DNA from: Methylocystis sp. Sn-Cys
Lineage (GTDB): Bacteria; Pseudomonadota; Alphaproteobacteria; Rhizobiales; Beijerinckiaceae
Length of the DNA: 64,000 nucleotides
Reading direction: 5' to 3'
Assembly: GCF_016745395.1 (NCBI RefSeq)
Contig: NZ_JAERVJ010000003.1
Coordinates: 319,293-383,292 of the forward strand
Shown here: piece by piece, positions 29,079 to 38,084 of the stretch
Layout of the letters: each line of letters begins with the position of its first letter
Position numbering within the stretch: position 1 is the stretch's first letter
Made by a program: the position numbers and the translations under genes
The notes under the pieces: model-generated
Told to the model about the DNA's origin: nothing
The model's database searches: none
The model's input: only the letters and a program-made list of their open reading frames with translations

Positions 29079-30178
29079 GCGTCAATCTCGATGATCTCGT
29101 CCTGGGCAGGGACGAAGATAGGGAAACCGCCATGCGTGTCGGGCAGATCGTCTGCGCCTGTCCGGCCTCGCTGCCGCGCGCCGACATCACCGATCATCGG
29201 CTGACGCTCGCGATCGGCTTCGGGCTCGCGGTGCTGGCGCAGGCGTTGGTTCTCACCGTTCTCCCCGAGCAAAGCCGGCTCATCGCGCCGAGCGCCGAGC
29301 GTGTCGGCTGGCCCTTTGCGCTCCTCCTCATCGGCGCGGCGGCGGCGAGCTTTCCGGCGGCGATGCTCGTCGACTCTTTCGGGCGCCGCGCGGCCTTTGG
29401 ACTTGGCGCGAGCCTCGGCGCCGCAGGCGGGGCGCTTTGTGCTTTCGCAATCGCCAAAGGCAATTTCTTCGGCCTGTGCCTCGGCGCCTTCTGGCTCGGA
29501 CTCGCGCAGGGCTTCGCGCTTTTCTACCGCCACATCGCCGCGCAAGGCGCGCCGCGCGACGGGCTGATCGTGCTGGCCGGCGGCGGCGGCGCGGCGTTGC
29601 TTGCGCCCCTCTTCGTTTCGCTCGCGGAGAGCCCCGGCGCCGTGCTGCTGATTGCTGCGGGCCTGCATATTGCGGCGCTCGCTCTCTCGGTGCGCATGCC
29701 GCATGCGCGTGTCGGCAAGCCCGGCGCAGTCGAAGGGCGCCTCTCGCGTGGTTTCGTGATCGCGACGGTTGCAGGCGCTCTCGCCTGGTTCGTGATGTCG
29801 GCGGGCATGTTGCACGGGCCGCTGACGCTCGCCGTCTGTTCGGCCGCGCCGGCCTTCATCGGCGGCGCCATGGGCTGGCATCTCTTCTCGATGTATGGAC
29901 CAGCCGCGCTCGCCGCGCGCTGGCCGGCGCTTTTCCCGCCACTGCCGATTGTCGGAATCGGTCTTGCCGCCATGCTCGCGGGCGCCGCCGCAGTGCTTTC
30001 GGCCGCATCGGTCACGCGTGTGACTGTGGGGTTGCTTGCGATCGGGATGGGATGGGGCGCGGTGAATGTTGCGGCGCTGCGTCTCCTGCATGAAGGCGCG
30101 CGCCCGTCGCGGCTTGCGCTCGCATTACATGATGTATGCCTGCTTGGCGCGGCGGCCGCAGGGGCTTTGGTGTTTTAA
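29075..30178 (+). CDS. MFS transporter, probable CcoA-type copper importer
   Basis: A 367-residue protein with about ten to twelve hydrophobic segments and the MFS loop pattern DSFGRRAAFGLG. It carries M241-x3-M245 and H269-x3-M273. In Rhodobacter capsulatus CcoA, the copper importer required for cbb3 biogenesis, the functional motifs are MxxxM and HxxxM with the same 28-residue spacing from first Met to His, as I recall them. Its GTG start overlaps the ccoS stop by four bases (GTGA), with GAGGGTGGGA upstream, so it is translationally coupled to the oxidase assembly genes. A cytoplasmic ATG at 29132 is an alternative start. A different MFS substrate cannot be excluded. Confidence 0.72.
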   Translation: MSVNLDDLVLGRDEDRETAMRVGQIVCACPASLPRADITDHRLTLAIGFGLAVLAQALVLTVLPEQSRLIAPSAERVGWPFALLLIGAAAASFPAAMLVDSFGRRAAFGLGASLGAAGGALCAFAIAKGNFFGLCLGAFWLGLAQGFALFYRHIAAQGAPRDGLIVLAGGGGAALLAPLFVSLAESPGAVLLIAAGLHIAALALSVRMPHARVGKPGAVEGRLSRGFVIATVAGALAWFVMSAGMLHGPLTLAVCSAAPAFIGGAMGWHLFSMYGPAALAARWPALFPPLPIVGIGLAAMLAGAAAVLSAASVTRVTVGLLAIGMGWGAVNVAALRLLHEGARPSRLALALHDVCLLGAAAAGALVF

Positions 30179-30409
30179 TGGTCAAAGTACAGTAAAGCGC
30201 CACAAGCAGACTCCGGTCGCGGGTTTGCGCACGACCGCTTTGGACATAGCGTAGGGACACGCGCGTGCGTAGCGCAGCCGTGTTGACGGTGATTATGGAA
30301 CGGCCCACCCCTCGCCTCGGGCGATGTAGTCTCGCCGGAGACTCGATGAGAGGGAGGGAAGACTCGTTGAGTTTTTACAGGAATTTCTTATGCTTTCAGG
30401 AGGACGGCA

Positions 30410-31573
30410 ATGTTGAACCCAAACCAAATTGGTGAGCTCGTTAAGAACAATATCTCTCCACTGATCGGATCATTAAAAGATCCAGAACCGAATAAATCCG
30501 TAGGGATCCTCGTCGGCGTGACCTATGGCGGCGTTCGATACTACTACCACTACGGTCAAGTTGATCTGGCAAGCGGAAGCGCCCAAATAAGGGAGAGCGT
30601 CCACATCAAGGATATCGTGTTTTTCATTGGCTCGAACAGCAAGGTCTTTACAGCGACCTTGCTGGCGCTCGCGGCTTCATCGGCGAATAATCCCGTCACA
30701 CCCTCAACATCTGTCGCGAGCCTTCTGCCATCGAATGTCAGCATCAACCAACCGTATGGCGAAATTCTCCTTTGGCACCTGGCCACGCACAGCGCCGGAT
30801 ATCCGGACGGGACGTGCGGCGCTCACCCGTTCGGCGACTATTCATTCACATTGATGGGGCGATTTCTGAGTAACTTCGAGCCGTCTTATACGCCGGGCAA
30901 ATATTGGGTCTACAGCAATCAAGGCTTTGCTCTTCTGGGCGTTTTGCTGTCACATGCCTATGGCGGCGGCGCGAGCTCGGACTGGGACGCCACATATCAG
31001 AACTGGCCGGCAGTGGTGGTCGACAACATCTCCGCGCCGCTCGGGATGGCAAGTACACAAGTCGACTACAGCAATGTATCTGGGCGGGTGGCGCAGGGCC
31101 ATATCTATACCGACGCTGCCGGCGGGCCAGCGTATAATCGCGTCGATCCGCCCAATTGGGCGCTGACGTCTGCGGGCCTCGGCGCGGGCGCGCTGTCATC
31201 GACGCTTGAGGACATGCTGACGTTCTTGGAGGCTTCCATCAGCCCGCCGCCCAATCCCCTCGGCGCAGCAATGACCGAGACCCAGCAAGCCTACGCCGGA
31301 TCCGAGGGACTTTCCATGGGCCTTGGGTGGCAATTGTCGAATGACTACCTCGACAAGAACGGCGGCCTCAGCGGCTATGAAACCTACATGGCCTTTGATC
31401 AAGGCGCCAAAATCGGCGTTTTCTTGTTTGGCAATACGAGTGGTGGGAACAAAGCCGCGCACCCAGGGACCGCTCTCGATCAAGCAGGACGTCGTTTGCT
31501 GGGCGCGCTCCGCGAAAGCGTGGCCAATCCCTCGAGATTCCCGCGCCCGCCAACGACTCCCCAGTGCCCATAG
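30410..31573 (+). CDS. Beta-lactamase-fold serine hydrolase (class C / PBP-like)
   Basis: 387 residues. The nucleophile motif SxxK is S75-N-S-K78 (FIGSNSKVFTATLLAL) and the second motif YxN is Y168-S-N170 (YSNQGFALLG), as in class C beta-lactamases and related esterases. The third motif is probably in FLFGNTSGG. No signal peptide is visible, which is unusual for a beta-lactamase and suggests a cytoplasmic esterase or peptidase, or a different export route. A strong AGGAGGAC ribosome binding site precedes ATG 30410. GC content is visibly lower than in neighbouring genes, consistent with acquisition. Substrate unknown; a resistance role should not be assumed. Confidence 0.85.
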   Translation: MLNPNQIGELVKNNISPLIGSLKDPEPNKSVGILVGVTYGGVRYYYHYGQVDLASGSAQIRESVHIKDIVFFIGSNSKVFTATLLALAASSANNPVTPSTSVASLLPSNVSINQPYGEILLWHLATHSAGYPDGTCGAHPFGDYSFTLMGRFLSNFEPSYTPGKYWVYSNQGFALLGVLLSHAYGGGASSDWDATYQNWPAVVVDNISAPLGMASTQVDYSNVSGRVAQGHIYTDAAGGPAYNRVDPPNWALTSAGLGAGALSSTLEDMLTFLEASISPPPNPLGAAMTETQQAYAGSEGLSMGLGWQLSNDYLDKNGGLSGYETYMAFDQGAKIGVFLFGNTSGGNKAAHPGTALDQAGRRLLGALRESVANPSRFPRPPTTPQCP

Positions 31574-32100
31574 GATGGGGCAGGCAAGTTGCGCGGACAT
31601 TGAGGCCCCTGGGATGTCTCCTGGGGGCCCATACGATACCGTCCGGCAGGACGTCCATTTGATTGGACCAAGATCCCCTTCCCCAATGCTGAACTTTAAA
31701 CTGAGACACTGCCAATGGCGGCTTCCGGGTCAAGAGCAGCCTCCCGCACTGGACCGCGTGGCGCCAAAAATGGCCCCTCCTATGAAGAGCTTGATCGCGA
31801 CTGCAACCAAGATGTGCGTCCGAGAACTTGTGTAACGAGATTGTTCGGCGCGGAAGCGGATTCTTCACAAATTCGCCTGGTTTGCTTCTTCCTTTCTCCA
31901 GGTAGCAGCTTTCGATCTGAGTAATGAAAGTTGAGAAGCGCTCTCCGTGTCCGACGGCGGCGGAAGTTGTTCCGCGTCTGACAGAGACGTAGAGTTGATA
32001 GGAGCTCCAACCGCAACGCCAGCGCTTTGCATCTTGCGGGGCAAAAAAGCCGGAAGTTCAATCTGGCAAGTCATAAGAAACTGACGAACGGGAGTGACGC
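31574..32100. other. 527-base gap without a supported gene
   Basis: Only short open frames with no ribosome binding sites and no recognisable protein features are present. An imperfect inverted repeat GGCCCCTGGGA / TCCTGGGGGCC near 31601-31629 could be the terminator of the hydrolase gene, but no T-run follows. Base composition is lower in GC than the window average. Confidence 0.5.
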
Positions 32101-32796
32101 ATGAAAAAAGCTTTCCTCAGCGACTGGACTCTCGACGCTTTCGAACAAAGAGAGGAAGAGCGCCGCAGCAAGGAGCGGGACGAGGCGGCTCACGTCCGGT
32201 CGAGCGAGGAAAAGCAGCGCGGCAATGAAATACTTTGCGGCGAGTGGACCGTCGCCGGTCTACAAAAAAGATTCGCTTCTATAGAGCAAAGGCTCGCAGC
32301 TCTGGAAAAAAGAGAAGAAGAGCGGCGTCAGAAAGAACAGCCCGAGCCGCCTCAGGCCGCTCGCCCCCAATTGCTGGAGGAAAAGCACGGCAACAGGGAG
32401 GCGTTTCTCAACGACTCGACTGAGCTTGGCGAAGCGAGGATCGTGCGCCAACAGGCAGAAGCCGTCCGCCGCGCCGGCGAGCGAGGGCTCGAGCCAGAGG
32501 CGGCTGCAACTGTGACGCTCGACGAACAAGTCAGGCTACAGAGGGCTCGTTTGAAAAACCGCACCGTGGAGGAGGCGGAGAACGTGCGAGTTGGAGACGC
32601 GCATAGTATGTTGCGCGGTTTGTTTGCTTTCGTGATCACTGCTTCTATTGCCGGAGCGATCGGTTTTGGGATTGGCCTTTCCATAGTGCCGATCGACAAA
32701 GCCGTTCAATTTCGCACTCTGATAGAGCGCGGGCTCGACTCCCTCCATGGAACGATAGTGACCGTCGAAGAACGACTTCGGCAAATATCCAAGTGA
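32101..32796 (+). CDS. Hypothetical coiled-coil protein with one membrane helix
   Basis: 231 residues, family not recognised. The first 165 residues are very polar and rich in Glu, Arg, Lys and Gln, with helical stretches such as LQKRFASIEQRLAALEKREE predicted to coil. Two short look-alike segments, FLSDWTLDAFEQREEERR and ILCGEWTVAGLQKRFA, suggest an internal duplication around a W-T-x-x-x-x motif. A single transmembrane helix (about 178-198; FVITASIAGAIGFGIGLSI) lies near the C-terminus with a short tail. This makes it a tail-anchored protein with its bulk in the cytoplasm or periplasm. GGGAGTGACGC precedes the ATG. Lower GC than the neighbours. Confidence 0.65.
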   Translation: MKKAFLSDWTLDAFEQREEERRSKERDEAAHVRSSEEKQRGNEILCGEWTVAGLQKRFASIEQRLAALEKREEERRQKEQPEPPQAARPQLLEEKHGNREAFLNDSTELGEARIVRQQAEAVRRAGERGLEPEAAATVTLDEQVRLQRARLKNRTVEEAENVRVGDAHSMLRGLFAFVITASIAGAIGFGIGLSIVPIDKAVQFRTLIERGLDSLHGTIVTVEERLRQISK

Positions 32797-32890
32797 ACTC
32801 ATCCGACAGGCTTTCATAGTGCATTCACCGCTGGCAAGCTCTATGCCGACATGCGCGTTCAAGAGGCGTTCCATAGTGTGCTCGGTCCAT

Positions 32891-33463
32891 TCAGAGCGGG
32901 GCGGCCGCGTTCACTGCGGCCTGGCGGATGGACAAAGCGACTTGCTCCGCCTGCCGACTGCTTTTCATTGAGCGCGCCAGGGTCAGGCCGCCGATCAAAA
33001 CGCCGAGCATCGCCCATGCTCGACACAAGCGCTGCTCCGCATCTTCGCCCGTCAAGCCGTCGGCGATGAGGCCCACAATTTTTTTCATTTTTCCTTCGAA
33101 AATGGCTTTCACTTCCGGGCCCGATCGCGCGACCTCGGGTGAAAGGGTCGTCATCGCGCAGCCGCAGGCAAGATTGTCGCGGTGGGGCTTCGCAAGATAG
33201 TAATCGGCGAAAGCCTGCACCCAGTCGGCGCCGTGCTCGCTCTGATACTGCGGGATGGCTCTTATCACTTCGTCGAGCCCGAGTTCCAGCGCAGCGCGAA
33301 ATGCGCGATCCTTCGAACCGAGGTGGGCGTAAAAGGCCCCCGACGTGACGCCCGCGGTTTTGGCGATGGCGTCGACTCCGACGCCCGCAAAGCCGTGAAT
33401 GCGGAAATTTCTGCTTGCCGCGTCGAGCATACGCTCGCGCGTTTGCTCCTTCTTCATAGACAT
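32891..33463 (-). CDS. TetR/AcrR-family transcriptional repressor
   Basis: A 190-residue regulator. The N-terminal helix-turn-helix is at about 27-55 (VDAIAKTAGVTSGAFYAHLGSKDRAF); the C-terminal ligand domain has a Cys pair (NLACGCAM). The ATG at 33463 follows GAGGTGAT. It is divergent from the small exported protein at 33668, and the 204-base gap holds three copies of an operator-like palindrome, one 16 bases from its own start codon. Autorepression and control of the divergent gene are the natural inference. The ligand is unknown. Confidence 0.92.
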   Translation of the reverse strand: MSMKKEQTRERMLDAASRNFRIHGFAGVGVDAIAKTAGVTSGAFYAHLGSKDRAFRAALELGLDEVIRAIPQYQSEHGADWVQAFADYYLAKPHRDNLACGCAMTTLSPEVARSGPEVKAIFEGKMKKIVGLIADGLTGEDAEQRLCRAWAMLGVLIGGLTLARSMKSSRQAEQVALSIRQAAVNAAAPL

Positions 33464-33478
33464 CTGATCACCTCGTTC

Positions 33479-33492
33479 ATAACGATCGCTAT
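33479..33492. promoter_or_regulatory. TetR operator candidate 1
   Basis: ATAACGATCGCTAT, a near-perfect palindrome 16 bases upstream of the tetR-type start codon. It is the exact reverse complement of site 2. Confidence 0.7.
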
Positions 33493-33500
33493 TTTCCTGG

Positions 33501-33529
33501 TTGACAAGATAGCGATCGTTATCTATCGC
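33501..33529 (+). promoter_or_regulatory. Promoter for the divergent gene with operator 2 in its spacer
   Basis: TTGACA (33501-33506) is a consensus -35. A weak TATCGC lies 17 bases later at 33524-33529. Operator candidate 2, ATAGCGATCGTTAT (33509-33522), fills the spacer, so a bound repressor would exclude RNA polymerase. Confidence 0.55.
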
Positions 33530-33534
33530 ATAAT

Positions 33535-33548
33535 ATATCGATCGTTAT
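33535..33548. promoter_or_regulatory. TetR operator candidate 3
   Basis: ATATCGATCGTTAT shares the CGATCGTTAT core with site 2. The three sites are centred 30 and 26 bases apart, close to three and two and a half helical turns. Confidence 0.6.
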
Positions 33549-33667
33549 ATTTGCCGCGCGACGAAGTTGCAACGGCTTATCCGACGATTGCGAAACGGGG
33601 ACGGCGGATGGCCCGGTCATCAACAGGGAGACGGCTCGGCCCGGACCGATTCAGGAGAAACAATCTC

Positions 33668-34147
33668 ATGCTCAAAAAAGTAATATGCAGTGTCGCGGCC
33701 CTGATTGCGCTCGCGAGCTCGTCTGGAGCGAAGGCGACAAGCCAAAGCTGCACGCCGATCGGCGGCGTAGCGATACCGAACTTCTTTTCAGAAGGAAAAA
33801 ACAACCAGACGATCATATCGGCGGCCTTGACGGGCAGTGTGAATACGGCTGCGGGAAAGATCAACGCCCAAAGAGAAACGCCGACAGGCCTCGAAATGGA
33901 TATGGAGCATTATTTCGGCCGCGACGACGGCGGCGCTTTTCAAACCAAGGATCTAGCCGTTCTTACTGCCGTGCCGGGCAAGCCGGGCCGCTTTATGATC
34001 GAGATAACGTACCATATTCAGGAGAATGTGACCCGTGGAACGCTGAAAGGCTACAAGGGGCAATTCAACAGCTACGGGCTCGTCGATTTGCGCGATGCGG
34101 ACAACATGGTTGGCCTCGTTCGCTACACGGGTGAAATCTGCAAGTAG
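33668..34147 (+). CDS. Small exported protein of unknown function under TetR-type control
   Basis: 159 residues; signal peptide MLKKVICSVAALIALASSSGAKA, cleavage near AKA. The mature domain has a beta-rich pattern (VLTAVPGKPGRFMIEITY; GLVDLRDADNMVGLVRYTGEIC) and two cysteines (in SQSCTPIG and GEICK) positioned to form a disulfide linking the two ends. I do not recognise the family. ATG 33668 follows AGGAGAAACAATCTC. It is the first gene on the plus side of the operator cluster and precedes the glyoxalase-like gene by 70 bases. Confidence 0.75.
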   Translation: MLKKVICSVAALIALASSSGAKATSQSCTPIGGVAIPNFFSEGKNNQTIISAALTGSVNTAAGKINAQRETPTGLEMDMEHYFGRDDGGAFQTKDLAVLTAVPGKPGRFMIEITYHIQENVTRGTLKGYKGQFNSYGLVDLRDADNMVGLVRYTGEICK

Positions 34148-34217
34148 AGCGGTCTCGTGAATGTCGGGCGGCATTCCGCCGCTCGACGACCGCTCTCTGT
34201 CGATTTGAGGTTGATCC

Positions 34218-34646
34218 ATGAGCAGCGAAGCTAATCTGGGCCCTACTCCTAACCGCATTCTCTACACGATGCTGCGCGTCGCTGATCTCGATCGCTCGGT
34301 GAGGTTTTATCGCGACGCGCTCGGCATGCGCGAATTCCGCCGAGAGACCTTCAGCGAAGGGCGGTTTACGCTGGCGTTCATGGGATACCATAGCAGATCC
34401 GCGATGATCGAGCTTACGTGCAATTGGGATCAGACCAGCTATCGCCACGGAACAGGTTATGGTCACGTCGCCCTCGAAGTCGCCGACCTTTGCGCAGCCT
34501 GTGAACGGCTCACAGGAATGGGGGTGAAAATTCTGCGCTTGCCAGGGCCGATGACATTTGCCGTCGACGAAACCGGCGCGCGCGAGAACGTCGCGTTTAT
34601 AGAAGATCCAGACGGCTACCGGATCGAGCTCATCGAAGCGGCATGA
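34218..34646 (+). CDS. Glyoxalase I-like VOC protein with one metal ligand changed
   Basis: 142 residues and collinear with E. coli GloA: TMLRVADLDRSVRFY, GMREFRRETF, LAFMGY, MIELTCNW, YGHVALEV and FIEDPDGYRIELIE. GloA isomerises the hemithioacetal of methylglyoxal and glutathione to S-lactoylglutathione using Ni or Zn. Three ligands are present (E65, H83, E137). The first, His5 of E. coli in ILHTMLRV, is a tyrosine here (Y16 in ILYTMLRV); human GlxI has Gln there. Activity may therefore be altered. It may be co-expressed with the preceding gene and so respond to the TetR-type regulator. Confidence 0.85.
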   Translation: MSSEANLGPTPNRILYTMLRVADLDRSVRFYRDALGMREFRRETFSEGRFTLAFMGYHSRSAMIELTCNWDQTSYRHGTGYGHVALEVADLCAACERLTGMGVKILRLPGPMTFAVDETGARENVAFIEDPDGYRIELIEAA

Positions 34647-34710
34647 TTGGCTCTTGGCGCGCGTGCCGGCTCTGTCTCGGCGTGGGCTTACGCGCGGACG
34701 CCACAAAGGC

Positions 34711-36975
34711 TCACAGCCGAACCCCCGCATGCGCGAGCTCCACCTGCGGGGCGCGTGTGTCCCGGTCGCCGAATTTGGCGCGATAGACCACGAAATTCTC
34801 CATTACGCGTTGCACGTAATTGCGCGTCTCGGAGATGGGGATGCGCTCGACCCAGTCGATCGGATCGACGCCGGGCTTGCGCGGATCGCCATAGGCGTCG
34901 ATCCATTGCTTTACGCGGCCGCCGCCGGCGTTATAGGCGGCGAAGGTCAGGAGATAAGCGCCCCTATATTCGCCGAGCAGAATGCCCAAATGCGCCGCGC
35001 CCAATTTGGCGTTGAAGGCGGGCTCGCTCAGCATGCGCGGGAGATCGAAGGCGACGCCATGCGTATAGGCGGTGTGGCGCGCGGTCGAGGCGATCATCTG
35101 CATCAGACCCATTGCGCCGGCGGAGGAAACCGCTTTCGGATCGAAGGCGCTTTCCTGACGCGCAATGGCGTAGACCACCGAGCGCGGCGCCGAATTCGGC
35201 AGCGCGTCGAAATTCGGGATGCCATAGGAGGGGAAGGCCACGTCGTCGAGCGGCACGCCGCGGTAGGAGGCGCTCTTGCCGAAGACGAGGGACATTTTCG
35301 CGTCGCGCTGTTTCGAGACGACCTCGCCGAGCGCCGCGACCTGCGCGATGTCGCGCATGTTTTTGGCGGCGTCGAGCGCGAGTGGCGCGGCGACGTCCTT
35401 GTCGCCGGTGGCAAGCAGCAGCTCCACAACTCTCACGGCCTCGTGACGATCAGTGTCCTTTGCCGCCGTGGGGGCGGGGCGCAGCGGGCGATCTTCCGCG
35501 CCGAGCTTGGCGCAGGCGAGCTGGCCGTAGAAGGTCGTCGAATGGGCGGCGGCCCGGCGGTAGAAGTCGCGCGCGCTCGCGTCGTCGTCCGGCGTGCGAT
35601 AGGCTTCCGCCGCGCGGCCGCGCCAATAAAGCGCGCGTGACTTCTGCAGCGGCGTTTCGGCGATCTGCTCGAGCGCCGCGAAATGGCGGGCGGCGCGGGA
35701 GGGATCGTCCAGGAAGCGCAGGGCAATCCAGCCGGCCTGAAACTCGGCCTCCACCTTGTTGCTGGTCGAACGGGCGTTGTGCTGGGCGGCGACGATATAA
35801 GCGCTGTCCGCATCGCCGAGGTCGAGCAGCTTGCGCGAAGTCTGACGCCGCTCGGCCCACCAGGCGTCGCCGTCGATCACCTTGCCGGGATCGGTGGGCG
35901 CCTTCTTCAACAGCGCGCCCGCGTCGGCGAATTTCTTGGCGTTGTTGAGCATGCGCGCGCGCGAGAACAACAGGCCGGGATCGTTCTGCAGCGCCGGCGG
36001 CACGGAGGCGAAAACCTTGTCGCCGGCGGCGCCGACATTCGCCGCGATGCGGGCGCGGGCCAGCAGGGTCACATCCTTGCCGGCCAGCTCCGCGGCGCGC
36101 AGGGCTTGGGCGTTCTTGCCGGCGTAGAGCAGCCGGTCGGCGCGATATTTATGGTCGGCGGGGGTGAGAAGCTCGCCGAGCTCTTTGAGGAACTGGTTTT
36201 CGAAGCCGCCGAGATCGTCTTCCCGCCAAGCGTCGCGGGCGTAGAAGGCGGCCGTGTCGAAATCGCCGTCGCGGCCGAGCGCCTTGGCCAGCGCATATTT
36301 GCCGTAAGGCGTGAGCGGCGGCTTGTCCTCGAACCAGGATTTCGCGACCTTGTCGGGCTGGTGCTCGGCGACGAGGGCTTCCTCGGCGCGGCGGCGTAGC
36401 CAGTCGGCCGCCGGCCAATCTGGATGCGTTTCGAGAAAGGCGTTGATCCGCTTGAAGCCGGCCTCGCGCGGGTGGAGCTTGAGCGCCGTCCAATGAACCG
36501 CCGTATGGGCGAGCCCGCTCGTGAGATTGGCGGCGGCGGCGTCGCCCGCCGCGAAGTCGGCGTTCTTGAAGGCGGCGAGCGCATGGGAGAAGGCTTCCCA
36601 ATCGCCGCCGAGGATCGTCGCCGGGTCGAGCGCGGCCGTCGTTTCGCGCAGCCAGCCCTCCGGCGGCGCGTAATCGGCGAGGGGCGTCGATGTGGGGTCG
36701 TCGGAGCCAAAGAGCGCCGGCTGTGCGGGATGCGCCGCCTCCGTATGCGGGGGCGCGCCCGTGACAAATCCGCGCAGCGTTTCTTCGAGATTGCCGACGC
36801 GCGTGCGCCAGGCGCCGAGGCTGAAGGGGATATAGGGAACCCAGCGCGCCGTCCTTGGCGCCGCCTCCTTGTCGCGCAGGGCGTCAAGACCCGTGAAAGC
36901 AGGCGTGATGACGGCGATGGCGGTCGCCGTCGCGAGAATGTGGAGGCGGATCGAGACGCGTGGAGGCAACGTCAT
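34711..36975 (-). CDS. slt: Soluble lytic murein transglycosylase (Slt70 type)
   Basis: 754 residues. An N-terminal hydrophobic segment (about 8-28; [18 protein letters not shown]) serves for export. A long alpha-superhelical region (about 100-560) with TPR-like helices follows. The C-terminal lysozyme-like SLT domain carries catalytic E608 in ARQESAFDP, then [10 protein letters not shown] and [15 protein letters not shown]. It cleaves peptidoglycan strands to 1,6-anhydromuropeptides in the periplasm. It is larger than E. coli Slt70 (645). It is divergent from dapA, with about 206 bases between the starts. ATG 36975. Confidence 0.94.
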   Translation of the reverse strand: MTLPPRVSIRLHILATATAIAVITPAFTGLDALRDKEAAPRTARWVPYIPFSLGAWRTRVGNLEETLRGFVTGAPPHTEAAHPAQPALFGSDDPTSTPLADYAPPEGWLRETTAALDPATILGGDWEAFSHALAAFKNADFAAGDAAAANLTSGLAHTAVHWTALKLHPREAGFKRINAFLETHPDWPAADWLRRRAEEALVAEHQPDKVAKSWFEDKPPLTPYGKYALAKALGRDGDFDTAAFYARDAWREDDLGGFENQFLKELGELLTPADHKYRADRLLYAGKNAQALRAAELAGKDVTLLARARIAANVGAAGDKVFASVPPALQNDPGLLFSRARMLNNAKKFADAGALLKKAPTDPGKVIDGDAWWAERRQTSRKLLDLGDADSAYIVAAQHNARSTSNKVEAEFQAGWIALRFLDDPSRAARHFAALEQIAETPLQKSRALYWRGRAAEAYRTPDDDASARDFYRRAAAHSTTFYGQLACAKLGAEDRPLRPAPTAAKDTDRHEAVRVVELLLATGDKDVAAPLALDAAKNMRDIAQVAALGEVVSKQRDAKMSLVFGKSASYRGVPLDDVAFPSYGIPNFDALPNSAPRSVVYAIARQESAFDPKAVSSAGAMGLMQMIASTARHTAYTHGVAFDLPRMLSEPAFNAKLGAAHLGILLGEYRGAYLLTFAAYNAGGGRVKQWIDAYGDPRKPGVDPIDWVERIPISETRNYVQRVMENFVVYRAKFGDRDTRAPQVELAHAGVRL

Positions 36976-37181
36976 CAGCGTGGGTCCCCGTTGCGCAGAA
37001 GCTGCTCTCTAATCATTTACGAAGCGTCAACCATACTTCCCGCCGCCGCGCTCCGGCCTCGCCCGAGACATGTAGGGCGCAGGTGGGGCTTTTCTCCCAA
37101 GCGCCCAGCGGCTATGAAGGGCGCTTCCATGATACGGACGCGAATACGGCGGCTGTGAGGCGCAGGGAAGTTCCTGATTCT

Positions 37182-38075
37182 ATGAGAACAAAGCCTATTT
37201 TTCACGGGTCGAACACCGCTCTCGTCACGCCATTCGCCAATGGAGAGGTCGATTTCGAGGCGCTCCGGGCTCTCGTCGAGTGGCAGATCGAGCAAGGGAC
37301 TCATGGGCTCGTGCCGGTCGGCACGACCGGTGAAAGCCCGACGCTGTCCCACGAAGAGCATGGCCGCGTCATCACCGAGACGATCCGCGCCGCGCGCGGG
37401 CGCGTGCCGGTCATCGCCGGCGCCGGCTCCAACAATACGCGCGAGGCGATCGCCATCGCCGGCCATGCCGAACGCGCCGGCGCCGACGGCTTGCTGATCG
37501 TCACGCCCTATTACAATAAGCCCAATCAGGAAGGGCTTTATCAGCATTTCAAGGCGATCAACGACGCCGTCTCGATCCCGATCATCATCTATAATATCCC
37601 GCCGCGCTCGGTGGTGGATATGAGCGTCGAGACGATGAAGCGGCTGTCAGACCTCAAGAACATCGTGGGCGTGAAGGACGCGACCGGCAATATCGGACGC
37701 ATTTCCCTGCAGCGCGACGCGATGGGGCCGGAGTTCATCCAGCTCTCCGGCGATGATCTCACCGCGCTGTCCTGCATGGCGGCGGGCGCGCATGGCTGCA
37801 TTTCCGTCGTCTCCAATATCGCGCCGCGGCTCTGCGCCGATCTGCAGAACGCCTGCCTGGCCGGCGATTACGCCAAGGCGCTGGAAATTCAGGATAAACT
37901 TGTGCCGCTTCATGTCGCGACCTTCCTGGAAGCGGGCGTGACGGGCGCCAAATATGGTCTATCGCTGCTCGGCAAGGCGCGCGAGGAAGTCCGTCTCCCG
38001 CTCGTTCCCTCGACGCAGCCGACGAAGGACCGCATCCGCGCCGCGATGATCCACGCCGGCGTGCTCCCGGCTTGA
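37182..38075 (+). CDS. dapA: 4-hydroxy-tetrahydrodipicolinate synthase
   Basis: 297 residues, a TIM-barrel lyase that condenses pyruvate with aspartate semialdehyde, the entry to the lysine and diaminopimelate branch. The Schiff-base lysine is K165 in GVKDATGN; Y137 in IIYNIPPRS and the GTTGESPTL loop complete the active site. The start at 37182 ([18 protein letters not shown]) matches the family; a longer in-frame frame from 36960 would overlap the divergent slt start. smpB follows after nine bases, so they form an operon. Confidence 0.97.
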   Translation: MRTKPIFHGSNTALVTPFANGEVDFEALRALVEWQIEQGTHGLVPVGTTGESPTLSHEEHGRVITETIRAARGRVPVIAGAGSNNTREAIAIAGHAERAGADGLLIVTPYYNKPNQEGLYQHFKAINDAVSIPIIIYNIPPRSVVDMSVETMKRLSDLKNIVGVKDATGNIGRISLQRDAMGPEFIQLSGDDLTALSCMAAGAHGCISVVSNIAPRLCADLQNACLAGDYAKALEIQDKLVPLHVATFLEAGVTGAKYGLSLLGKAREEVRLPLVPSTQPTKDRIRAAMIHAGVLPA

Positions 38076-38084
38076 AGGTAATCC

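Noticed and set aside
31323-32061. Several overlapping open frames of 66-170 codons on both strands
   Set aside because: They overlap the end of the serine hydrolase or the following gap, lack ribosome binding sites and conflict with one another.
30180-34650. A genomic island, prophage or integron
   Set aside because: No integrase, transposase, phage gene, tRNA or attachment-site repeat was found at the edges; only the composition is suggestive.
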